Under the pieces are notes generated by a model. The model was not told the origin of the DNA. It made no database searches and saw only the letters and a list, made by a program, of their open reading frames with translations. DNA of 38,347 nt from NCBI GenBank assembly GCA_013361525.1, contig JABFXY010000230.1:1-38347 (forward strand). The letters are read 5' to 3'. This document shows, piece after piece, positions 14,359-21,257 of the stretch (the stretch's first letter is position 1; the number at the start of each line of letters is the position of its first letter). The position numbers were made by a program, and so were the translations under genes. Source of the DNA: Polyangiaceae bacterium (lineage in GTDB: Bacteria; Myxococcota_A; Polyangia; Polyangiales; Polyangiaceae).

Positions 14359-15690
14359 TCACGGACCGGCGTCGGCGGCGGCCGGGGCGGTGACGCTCCG
14401 CACGATACCGGGCAGCTCGACGACACGCGCCTCGTCGATGCGGTCTCCGAGGAACGTGCGCCATTGCGCGACGTAACGACCCGGCAGCGGCCCGATGATG
14501 AAGCGTCGATCGAGCGCCGGCACGGCAACGACGGGAACACCGTCGAGCCACAACACCATCAGCTGATCGCGGCCGTTCTCGGCGATGAAGCCGTCCGGAG
14601 GCGCCGAAGGATCCGCCGGTTTGACGTCGATGGCCTTCGTGCGAAAGGCGCCGAGCTCCTCCTGCGTGAGGTACACGCCGTCGCTGGAGTCGGGCAACGT
14701 CGTGTCGACGCGCTCGGAGGCGGGCGGAGGCACCATCACCTCGTTCGGTGCGACGTCGCTCCTGCGCTCGAAACCGGTGACGACGAAGTCGATCCCGTCG
14801 CCGCCTTTCCAGTTGAGGCTCGCGCCGAACGGAACCTCCTCCGGTTTGCATTCGGAGGTCGATGGATCGATCCCCATCGTCTCGACGAGCGCGCGGCACA
14901 GGAGCGGTCCGCCCAGACCGGCTTCGGGGAAGCTCACCAGCTCGAGCTTGATCGTGCCGAGCGAGCCTTCCAGCTCGACCACGCGCGTCGGCTGCTCGAG
15001 CCGCGTACCCGTGCCCGACTTCAGCTTTTGCGCGGGGGTGAGCGGCGTCACGTCGACACGCCGCTCGCCGAGCACGGTGCGAAGCGCACCGGGCGGAATG
15101 ATTCGGTACATCGACGAGCTCGGCCAGAAGACGAGATGGCCGTAGCGATCGAAGCGCGCTCGGAGCTCCGACCGGTACGGGAGCGGAAGCGAGCGCGACT
15201 CGAAGATGATCTTCATGCGGCCCATCGCCGTGAGGCCGATGGTGAGAAGAGGCGCGGTGAGCTTCGACGCGCCGGCGAGGCCCTCGGCGCTCACCTCGGG
15301 ACCGCCGTAAGCCGCAGGCACTGCGCGCGGCAGGAACGTCGCCTGAAGCGACATGCCTGCCTGCTCGTCGCGCGGCATCGTGTCGGTCGTCAGCTTCGCG
15401 TCGGCGCGCAACGCTTTCGGCTCCGGCGGACCCGCCTCGGGGATGATCAGGCGGCCGGAGACCGGATCGAACTCGAGCCCGACCGCGGCATCGGGCGGAA
15501 CATCCTCGTCCGCGAACTGCTCCGGCGTGATCGTCGGCGACACCGTCGGTGGCGGCGAAACATTGGTGGGGATCTCACCCGTGCCCGCGCCGTTCGGGCC
15601 TTCGTTTCCGCACCCGAGCACGAGCGACAGCAGCGCCACCGCTACGCGCGGGACCCGCGCCGTCGTGCGGACGCGGGGCAAATCAGCCAT
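14359..15690 (-). CDS. Large uncharacterised lipoprotein
   Basis: Predicted 443-residue lipoprotein with signal LLSLVLGC (Cys27) and a low-complexity Pro/Thr/Gly spacer (about 29-60). The rest looks like a folded beta-rich protein: segments such as RRVDVTPLTPAQ, RVVELEGSLGTIKLELVSF and RFIIGPLPGRYVAQWRTFLG suggest several sandwich domains. The terminal part GRYVAQWRTFLGDRI resembles surface-layer or carboxypeptidase-regulatory-like modules, but I do not recognise a family. Its ATG overlaps the HAD gene's stop by 8 bp (15683-15690), so the two are probably co-translated. The long rightward open frame on the opposite strand is a shadow. Confidence 0.8.
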   Translation of the reverse strand: MADLPRVRTTARVPRVAVALLSLVLGCGNEGPNGAGTGEIPTNVSPPPTVSPTITPEQFADEDVPPDAAVGLEFDPVSGRLIIPEAGPPEPKALRADAKLTTDTMPRDEQAGMSLQATFLPRAVPAAYGGPEVSAEGLAGASKLTAPLLTIGLTAMGRMKIIFESRSLPLPYRSELRARFDRYGHLVFWPSSSMYRIIPPGALRTVLGERRVDVTPLTPAQKLKSGTGTRLEQPTRVVELEGSLGTIKLELVSFPEAGLGGPLLCRALVETMGIDPSTSECKPEEVPFGASLNWKGGDGIDFVVTGFERRSDVAPNEVMVPPPASERVDTTLPDSSDGVYLTQEELGAFRTKAIDVKPADPSAPPDGFIAENGRDQLMVLWLDGVPVVAVPALDRRFIIGPLPGRYVAQWRTFLGDRIDEARVVELPGIVRSVTAPAAADAGP

Positions 15691-16474
15691 GCGGCGCGAA
15701 GCTGTCGAGCACGACGGCTCGAGGGTCGAGGGCCGGCGGATCAGGTGCGTGGTGCGTGTCGAGGAACACGCAGCGGGCCGCGGGCAGGTGTTTCAGGAAC
15801 AGGTTGCAGTTGGCGGGCTCGTTGTCGAACGTCGCGACCACGTTGCCGTGTCTGACGAGCGACGGCGCGACCTCATGCTTGAAATCTGCGTCGGGGATGT
15901 CGAACGCCGGCTTGGTCACGAGCGACGTGCCGACGACGCCGATCGGAAAGCCGAGATCGCGCAGGCTCGCGAACGTGCCCAGCGCCATGTTCGGAAGGTC
16001 GCGGCCGGTGAGGTAGACCACCGTCGCGCCCGCGTCGTAACAGGCTCGAACGAACGGGCGCGCGCCCGGCGTCTCCGTGTCGTAGCGGAGATATTCGTCG
16101 GTGAAGAAGCGGTCCTTCCAGAATCCGCACGCTTCGTCGACCAGCGTCGGATCGACGACGCCGAGCCGCGCGAGGTTCTCCTTGATGCCGTAGACGATGT
16201 CGTCGGAGGCGACGGCCGCGAGGGCTTGGGCTTCCCGCGGATGGCGATCGCGCCAGGTGTCGGCGAGCTCGCGGAAGATCTGCGCAACGCGCGGCCGGTT
16301 GTCGAGCAACGTGCCGTCGAGATCGAAGACCAGCACCGGCGCCGGTTGGCCCGGCACCAGCTTGCACATCGCGATGAGGGACTTCAGCAGCTCACCGCGA
16401 GCATTCGAGGCCAGACGACGCGGGTAAAACGCAGATGGGCTCAAACCGAGGGCTCCTTCCACGGCCGCAGGCAT
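15683..16474 (-). CDS. HAD-superfamily hydrolase
   Basis: Predicted 263-residue phosphatase-like enzyme. Motif I is VFDLDGTLLDN, with both catalytic Asp residues. Motif II is VVYLTGRDLPN, and a motif IV-like FDNEPANCN appears with acidic residues for Mg2+. The cap region between motifs I and II is large and helical, as in C1-type HADs. The substrate is unknown. The start is uncertain: the ATG at 16474 is used; a GTG at 16525 lies inside an inverted repeat (16522-16536), and an ATG at 16369 would remove about 35 residues with no clear fold. Its stop overlaps the ATG of the downstream lipoprotein gene by 8 bp. Confidence 0.85.
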   Translation of the reverse strand: MPAAVEGALGLSPSAFYPRRLASNARGELLKSLIAMCKLVPGQPAPVLVFDLDGTLLDNRPRVAQIFRELADTWRDRHPREAQALAAVASDDIVYGIKENLARLGVVDPTLVDEACGFWKDRFFTDEYLRYDTETPGARPFVRACYDAGATVVYLTGRDLPNMALGTFASLRDLGFPIGVVGTSLVTKPAFDIPDADFKHEVAPSLVRHGNVVATFDNEPANCNLFLKHLPAARCVFLDTHHAPDPPALDPRAVVLDSFAPHG

Positions 16475-16521
16475 AGTCCGGCGGCGCCGGGGGGAGACGG
16501 TTTTCTCGATGGGCGCGCGCG

Positions 16522-16536
16522 TCACTTCTCAAGTGA
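16522..16536. promoter_or_regulatory. Inverted repeat in the divergent HAD/lipoprotein promoter region
   Basis: TCACTT (16522-16527) and AAGTGA (16531-16536) are exact inverted arms around CTC. A second, imperfect repeat (GTAGGC...GCTTAC) lies at 16543-16559. Both fall in the 259-bp gap between the divergent HAD and small-lipoprotein genes. They could be operators. Arms this short can also arise by chance. Confidence 0.3.
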
Positions 16537-16733
16537 TCAGATGTAGGCAAAACGCTTACACTTCTTTGGCCCGAGCTTTTCGCGCTCCGTACGCTTCATG
16601 ACGAAAGCACGATCGAGCACGCGACGAGAGCGCGCGCTTCGTCGTGCGACGCGCGAAAGCCCTCGCGCGACCCCACGCGCCGAGCTCGTTCGGTTCGGCG
16701 CGCACCCTTTCGTCCGCCGTCACGGAGGTGCCG

Positions 16734-17117
16734 ATGCGCGTCCGCTTACTCGCCCCATTTGCCCTGCTCCTTGCGACAAGCCTCGTCGGTTGTGAAAAGT
16801 CCCCGCGCGATCGTCTCGAAGGAAAGTGGATCGGCGACGGCGTCGCGCAGGTTCACGCGACCCAGGCCGGCCGCGCGGACGAGTGGGCCAAGCAGGTGCA
16901 GGTCGAGTTCAAGGGGAGCAACGTGACGATCGCGATCCCCGCGGAAGAGGCTCGCTCCGGCACCTTCAAGGTCACGAAGACCGAAGGCAAAGACATGGAC
17001 GTCGTGTTCAAGCGCAAGGCGGGCGGCGAAGATCGCTCGCGCCTCACCCTCCTCGAGGACGACAAGCTCCGCTGGACGCTCGCAAACGGCATCGAGCTCT
17101 TGATGCACAAAGAGTGA
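16734..17117 (+). CDS. Small periplasmic lipoprotein
   Basis: Predicted 127-residue lipoprotein: basic N-terminus, hydrophobic core, lipobox LATSLVGC (Cys20). The mature domain begins SPRDRLEGKWIGDG and has alternating strands (KQVQVEFKGSNVTIAIP, GTFKVTKTEGKDMDVVFK, DKLRWTLANGIELLM), which looks like a small lipocalin/META-like beta-barrel that measures or binds a ligand. No named family is certain. The start at 16734 is supported by GGAGG at 16724-16728; an ATG 90 bp upstream lacks a signal peptide. A rho-independent terminator follows at 17162. The gene diverges from the HAD gene. Confidence 0.82.
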   Translation: MRVRLLAPFALLLATSLVGCEKSPRDRLEGKWIGDGVAQVHATQAGRADEWAKQVQVEFKGSNVTIAIPAEEARSGTFKVTKTEGKDMDVVFKRKAGGEDRSRLTLLEDDKLRWTLANGIELLMHKE

Positions 17118-17161
17118 AAGCGTCGTTTGCTCGCTCGTCGATTCGAGCGGTAGATCGAACT

Positions 17162-17190
17162 GGCCGAGTCACGACCGACTTCGGCCTTTT
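17162..17190 (+). terminator. Rho-independent terminator after small lipoprotein gene
   Basis: GGCCGA (17162-17167) pairs with TCGGCC (17181-17186), with one further G-U pair, around a loop of about 12 nt. TTTT follows at once and another T-run soon after. It lies 44 nt past the stop of the lipoprotein gene. Confidence 0.6.
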
Positions 17191-17329
17191 CGGTTTGCGA
17201 GCACGTCAATGATAGATAGGACCACCCCGCAAATGCCCAGCGTGGCGCAATGACGCACAGCTTGTTTCGAGCGATATTGCCGTTCGCTTGATCGGCTCCA
17301 ACTGCTTGAAATGCGTGTAGAGTCGGGGC

Positions 17330-18835
17330 GTGGTTACCGACGGCGAGCGAGAGGACCTCATCCCGCCGGGCACAGTGCTGCTCGACAAGTACCGCGTCAT
17401 ACGAACCCTCGGCGTCGGCGGCATGGGCGTCGTCGTGCTCGCCGATCACACGACGCTCGGCACACCCGTCGCGATCAAGTTTCTGTCGCCCCAATTCGCG
17501 GCAGTCTCCACCGCGGCGCGACGGTTCGTCCAAGAAGCCAAAGCGGCGTCGCGGATCTCGAGCGAGCACATCGTTCGCGTTTTCGACGCCGGCACGATCG
17601 AGCAGTTTGGGCCGTACATCATCATGGAGTACCTCGAGGGCCGCGACCTCGGGCGCGAGCTCAGAGAGCGGGGCGGCCTCCCCATCGAAGAGGTCGTCGA
17701 CTACGGCGCTCAAGCGGCCCTCGCGCTCGCCGAAGCCCACAATGCGGGCGTGGTGCATCGCGACGTCAAGCCGACGAACCTCTACGTCGTGCAGCGCTCG
17801 GACGGCTCTGCTTGGTTGAAGGTGCTGGACTTCGGCATCTCGAAGGTCGTCGAGCAAGCTCCGCTACACACGACCAGCACCGGCGCGATCCTCGGCTCAG
17901 CGCTTTATATGTCGCCGGAGCAAATGCGATCTGCGAAGAACGTCGATCACCGAACCGACGTCTACGCGCTCGGCGTGAGCATGTACGAATTGCTTGCTGG
18001 GGTGCACCCCTACGAGGCCGAGTCGTTCTCCGAGCTCGTGATGAAGGTCAATCTCGAGCCTCCGGCGGATCTTCTCGTGCGCCGTCCCGACGTGCCTGCC
18101 GACCTCGCGGCGGCGCTCGCCAAAGCGTATCGAACGCGTCCCGAGGATCGGTATCAGACGGTGGCAGAGCTCGCGAGCGCGCTGGTTCCGTGGGCCTCGC
18201 CGTCCACACGGCACACTATCGAGGCGATCGTCCGCGTCGATGCGAGGCGTCGCCCCAGCTCCCTGCCGTCGCTTCCTCCGCCGCCAGCCTCGGCCCCGCT
18301 CGTGGACCGCGGAACGAACAGCGAACAAAAGGATTCCATCGTTGCACCTCTAGCCCAGTCGGCAACGGGGTCCATGCATCCCTGGGGACGGACACACGCC
18401 GAAACGCCGACGCCGCAGGCTGAGCGGAGCACCCGGTCGCTCCTCGCGGTCGGAGTGGCGGTCGGCGTGGCGTTGTCTCTCGCCACCGCCGCCCTCTATA
18501 TGCGGCGCGGACACACCAATTCGTCCGCGGCGTCCGTGTCGCTCGCAGACGAGAGCCTGGATGCTTCGCAGGCGGCGGCGCGAGCAGAACCCACTGCGCG
18601 CGCTGCGGCGTCCGCGGTGTCGGCTCCGCCCACAGCGCCCTCGGGTTCTGAGCGCGCCCCCAAACGAGCGCCTGCCAGCGCCACACCTCCGGGCACAGCC
18701 GCGACGCCTTCGAGCGCTGGTGCGACGGCGTCCGTCGGCGCACCGTCTGCCTCGGCGGCACCGACCGCGAGCTCTTCAGGCCCCGGCTGCTACACGCAGG
18801 ACGCCGATGGCTCTCTGCGGCGCTGTGGCGAATGA
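17330..18835 (+). CDS. Membrane-anchored eukaryotic-type Ser/Thr protein kinase
   Basis: Predicted 501-residue kinase. The catalytic domain (about residues 20-285) is complete: Gly loop GVGGMG (28-33), VAIK with Lys50, HRDVKPTN with catalytic Asp145, DFG at 167-169, and MSPEQM in the activation segment. A Pro/Ser-rich linker leads to one transmembrane helix (about 369-388). An Ala/Ser/Thr/Pro-rich outer region ends GPGCYTQDADGSLRRCGE, a two-Cys tail that could be disulfide-bonded outside the membrane. This Hanks-type layout is abundant in myxobacteria. The start is a GTG at 17330; no better ATG precedes the kinase fold. No obvious substrate gene adjoins; it converges with the Sel1 lipoprotein gene 22 bp later. 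Confidence 0.95.
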   Translation: MVTDGEREDLIPPGTVLLDKYRVIRTLGVGGMGVVVLADHTTLGTPVAIKFLSPQFAAVSTAARRFVQEAKAASRISSEHIVRVFDAGTIEQFGPYIIMEYLEGRDLGRELRERGGLPIEEVVDYGAQAALALAEAHNAGVVHRDVKPTNLYVVQRSDGSAWLKVLDFGISKVVEQAPLHTTSTGAILGSALYMSPEQMRSAKNVDHRTDVYALGVSMYELLAGVHPYEAESFSELVMKVNLEPPADLLVRRPDVPADLAAALAKAYRTRPEDRYQTVAELASALVPWASPSTRHTIEAIVRVDARRRPSSLPSLPPPPASAPLVDRGTNSEQKDSIVAPLAQSATGSMHPWGRTHAETPTPQAERSTRSLLAVGVAVGVALSLATAALYMRRGHTNSSAASVSLADESLDASQAAARAEPTARAAASAVSAPPTAPSGSERAPKRAPASATPPGTAATPSSAGATASVGAPSASAAPTASSSGPGCYTQDADGSLRRCGE

Positions 18836-18857
18836 CACGGGCCGGCGAGCGAACAGC

Positions 18858-19568
18858 TCATCGCGCCACGGTTGCGTGCTTCGGCGCGTCCCCACCAGCG
18901 ACGTGCACTGGCGGCATGCGCAGCCGGGCGCACGCCCGCACGTGACCGTCGAGGCAAGCCTTTGCGTAGAAGCCCGCGGCCTGCTGAGCCGCGCTCCGCT
19001 CGCCGAGCTCGAAGCACGAGTCCGCATCACCGCCGGAGCACCCTCTGCCGAACGCGTTCTCGACGACCTCGCTCGACGCGCTGGGGTCTTTCGCGAGCAT
19101 GTGAGCGAGCGCACCGCAGCCGCTCGGCTCACCGGCGTCGCACGCCGCCGTGAACAAGGACTTCGCGAACGCGCCGTTGTGCATCGCCCCCGCATCCGTC
19201 CCGGCGCCGGATAGAACGAGCGTGCCGAGATTCACGCAACCGCGCTTGTTCCCTCGTTGGCAGGCGCGGTCGTAGAGGTTCCGCGCTGCGCGCAGGTTCT
19301 TCGGTTCACCGATGCCGAGCTCTTTCGTGACGCCGAGCGCGCTGCAAGCGCCCGCGTCGCGAGCGCGACACCCGAGCTCGAGCTCCGCCTTTACCTGCAC
19401 CGCGAGCGTCGGGTCGGGGTTCTTTCGGAGCGCGTCTTCGACGCAACCCTGCGCATCGTAACCATTTGCGCGATCGAACATGCTAGCGCCACAGCCCCCA
19501 CCGAAAACGGCGCTTGCACAGAGCACGAGCGCCGTACCAAGGCGCGAGAGAAACGTTCCGGAGCTCAT
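18858..19568 (-). CDS. Lipoprotein with cysteine-containing Sel1/TPR-like repeats
   Basis: Predicted 236-residue lipoprotein with lipobox VFGGGC (Cys26). The rest is made of Sel1-like helix pairs, each with Cys at fixed places: ACSALGVTKELGIG, RACQRGNKRGCVNLGTL, AACDAGEPSGCGALAHM, GCSGGDADSCFELGER and ACLDGHVRACARL. The spaced Cys pairs probably stabilise each repeat by disulfides outside the cytoplasm, a form common in Myxococcota and epsilon-proteobacteria. Sel1 proteins act as protein-binding scaffolds. It converges with the kinase gene, but no functional link can be shown. The start ATG at 19568 directly precedes the signal peptide. Confidence 0.88.
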   Translation of the reverse strand: MSSGTFLSRLGTALVLCASAVFGGGCGASMFDRANGYDAQGCVEDALRKNPDPTLAVQVKAELELGCRARDAGACSALGVTKELGIGEPKNLRAARNLYDRACQRGNKRGCVNLGTLVLSGAGTDAGAMHNGAFAKSLFTAACDAGEPSGCGALAHMLAKDPSASSEVVENAFGRGCSGGDADSCFELGERSAAQQAAGFYAKACLDGHVRACARLRMPPVHVAGGDAPKHATVAR

Positions 19569-19660
19569 CGCCCGGAGCGAGCGGATCGCCGCGGGCGAAC
19601 CTTAAGATCGCCTCCTCGATCTGCTTCGCGCGATAGCGTGGAACGTGCGCAATCATCGAC

Positions 19661-19701
19661 CCCTGAGACGGGGCACGGCGACTCCATGCCTCCGTCTCGG
19701 G
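19661..19701. other. Hairpin downstream of the Gly/Thr/Asn lipoprotein gene
   Basis: GAGACGG (19665-19671) pairs with CCGTCTC (19692-19698), extended by CCC/GGG across one bulged T, around a 20-nt loop. It starts 12 nt past the stop of the leftward lipoprotein gene. There is no U-tract, so it may be a transcript-stabilising stem rather than a terminator. Confidence 0.35.
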
Positions 19702-19712
19702 ATACGAATTGC

Positions 19713-20033
19713 TTACGCGCCGCCGCCGCCGCCGTCGGCTGCTCCTCCCGCTCCTCCTGCGCCGCCCACCGCGGCTCCGCCCACCGCGTCGCCTCCCGTG
19801 CCCTGACCGCCGGCGCCACCGGTCGCGCTGCCACCAACCGCCTCGCCACCGGTGCCGTTTCCGCCGGTGCCGTTTCCGCCGGTCGCAGCGCCACCGGTGC
19901 CGTTTCCGCCATTGCCGTTTCCGCCGGTCGCAGCGCCGCCGGTGCCTCCCCCCTGACCGCCGCCACCGCTCGTGTCGTCTCCACAAGCAACGAGCGCCCC
20001 CGCGAGCACGAGAGCCATTCCAAATGATTTCAT
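19713..20033 (-). CDS. Low-complexity Gly/Thr/Asn/Ala-rich lipoprotein
   Basis: Predicted 106-residue lipoprotein: signal MALVLAGALVAC (anchor Cys17), then GDDTSGGGGQGGG and a tail of GGNGTGGAATGG-type repeats ending in GGAGGAADGGGGGA. No globular domain remains, so it is probably a flexible surface spacer. AGGAGA lies about 12 nt upstream of the ATG at 20033, in a short AT-rich stretch that probably holds the promoter. It belongs to the same low-complexity class as the two genes at 9962-10778 but lacks their FDPQPDPP motif. The repeats are also near-exact at DNA level (19868-19937). Confidence 0.7.
   Translation of the reverse strand: MKSFGMALVLAGALVACGDDTSGGGGQGGGTGGAATGGNGNGGNGTGGAATGGNGTGGNGTGGEAVGGSATGGAGGQGTGGDAVGGAAVGGAGGAGGAADGGGGGA
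19868..19937. repeat. 45-bp-period direct repeat inside lipoprotein gene
   Basis: A 25-bp unit at 19868-19892 recurs exactly at 19913-19937, with shorter TGCCGTTTCCGCC copies around it. It encodes the Gly/Thr/Asn tail. The arrangement is prone to slippage. Confidence 0.7.
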
Positions 20034-20821
20034 GTGATCGGTATCTCCTATGAGACTACAAATGAAGAAATTATGAATTACGACGAACGAAGATAGATAT
20101 GCTCGCTCCCGCGATTTTCGATCGCGCGTTCTTGCGTGGCTGGTGCGTAGGTCCGCCGCGGACGCCGAGACCGACGCCGTTCGAAGGGCGTTGCCCCGAA
20201 CGGACACACCGATAGCGGCGCGCTACGACGTGAGCGAGTATCGCCGCAATCTGCTGTCGTGGGCCGACCGCAACGTCAGGCGGCCGGCATTCCTAACGAC
20301 AGATTTCCGCAACGCATGACGCGGCGCATATGCAGTCTCCGTGCCTCACGGATTCGTGCAAATGTTGCGTGGAGTCACACGGTTACCCGAGGCAGGATGC
20401 GTCAGTCCCGTCCTGTAGCGTGGCAAATTCGATCTGGTCAACTGCCCAGACGAGTTCGTGCAAGTGCTCTCGCGGACAGAACAAACCGCGAATGCCGCAA
20501 CCCGCGTCGCGTCGAAACACGGGCGGCCTCGGCCCCACGAGACACGAATGCCACAGCCGCGTGGCTGGGAACCGCGACCGAGCCGAACCGTGAGCAACGG
20601 CGCAACCTCGCCCACCACGCAGCACCCAGACAATCCTCCTATTTGCGGCGTGCATAGCGAGACGAAATGGCACTGATATGGAGTCGGCGTCGGCGCATTG
20701 TATCAAAGTTGCAGCGGCTTTCTGCCCCGCCGCACACGAAAGAGAACTGCGACGAACCAAGAGCATTTGACGCATCCATCGCAAGCCGATAGAGGAGGGT
20801 CTCAATCAACCGGAGCGGTCA
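20034..20821. other. Long non-coding stretch with hairpins
   Basis: About 790 bp without a convincing gene. Two open frames (20259-20657 plus, 20383-20805 minus) have third-position base use close to random, unlike neighbouring genes. The region contains the promoter of the leftward lipoprotein gene (AT-rich 20041-20100). It has a small hairpin (CGCGAT/ATCGCG, 20110-20126). A stronger one lies at 20177-20203: CCGTTCG pairs with CGAACGG and, inside, GGGC with GCCC across an AA bulge. Short motifs around CATTCG recur on the minus strand between about 20490 and 20560. It may hold a non-coding RNA, a dispersed repeat or a decayed gene. Confidence 0.5.
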
Positions 20822-21229
20822 ATGAATTCGATCCCGCCCGATATGCACTGGTTCATTGGTCGGTATCTGGAGACGCTCGACGACGTCGAGATCCTCGTGA
20901 CACTGGCCCGCTCACCCAATCGATCCTGGTCGAAAGAAGAGCTCGAAACGCTGCTGGGCGCCTCGCCCGACGCGGTGTCGATCTCGGTCCGGTCGCTGGG
21001 CGACGCGCGGTTGTGTGACGTCGTTCAAACGCAACCCGAAGTCCGTGTCCGACTCGGAACGGACCCGGCGCTCGTCCGGTATGTGGAGCGGCTCGAGTCC
21101 GTGTTGGAGATGGACAGGGTCGAGCTATTGATGATCCTGAATGACGCCGCGTTCAGGCGAGTCCGATCGTCGATGACGCGGGCCTTCGGGGGCGCGCTCG
21201 TCAACCCGAAGAAGGCCAACGACGCATGA
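20822..21229 (+). CDS. Small winged-helix-like protein
   Basis: Predicted 135-residue cytoplasmic protein. Residues about 10-75 resemble a winged helix-turn-helix: DDVEILVTLARSPNRSWS, then EELETLLGASPDAVSISVRSL as the HTH, and a wing-like RLCDVVQTQPEVRVRLG. A helical C-terminus follows, and the short tail is basic. It could be a transcription factor or an adaptor; no ligand domain is seen. The ATG at 20822 is used, with CGGAG about 8 nt upstream and AGGAGG further off; MHWFIGRY eight codons in is an alternative. Coding-type base use begins right at the start, confirming the boundary with the non-coding stretch. It converges with the PDZ-protein gene 28 bp downstream. Confidence 0.7.
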   Translation: MNSIPPDMHWFIGRYLETLDDVEILVTLARSPNRSWSKEELETLLGASPDAVSISVRSLGDARLCDVVQTQPEVRVRLGTDPALVRYVERLESVLEMDRVELLMILNDAAFRRVRSSMTRAFGGALVNPKKANDA

Positions 21230-21257
21230 GCTTTCCACACTGCGACGTGATCTACGA

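Noticed and set aside
14464..15855. 463-codon rightward open frame
   Set aside because: It lies antisense to the lipoprotein and HAD genes, is Arg/Ala/His-rich and lacks any signal, motif or ribosome site.
17221..17329. TGGC...GC spacing considered as a sigma-54 promoter for the kinase gene
   Set aside because: The -12 element lacks the required TGC at the right distance.
20259..20657. 132-codon rightward open frame in the non-coding stretch
   Set aside because: Arg-rich random-looking product overlapping the opposite frame; no coding signature.
20383..20805. 140-codon leftward open frame in the non-coding stretch
   Set aside because: Third-position G+C looks near one half, unlike the strongly G/C-ending neighbours; no ribosome site or domain was found. 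It is retained only as a possible decayed gene.
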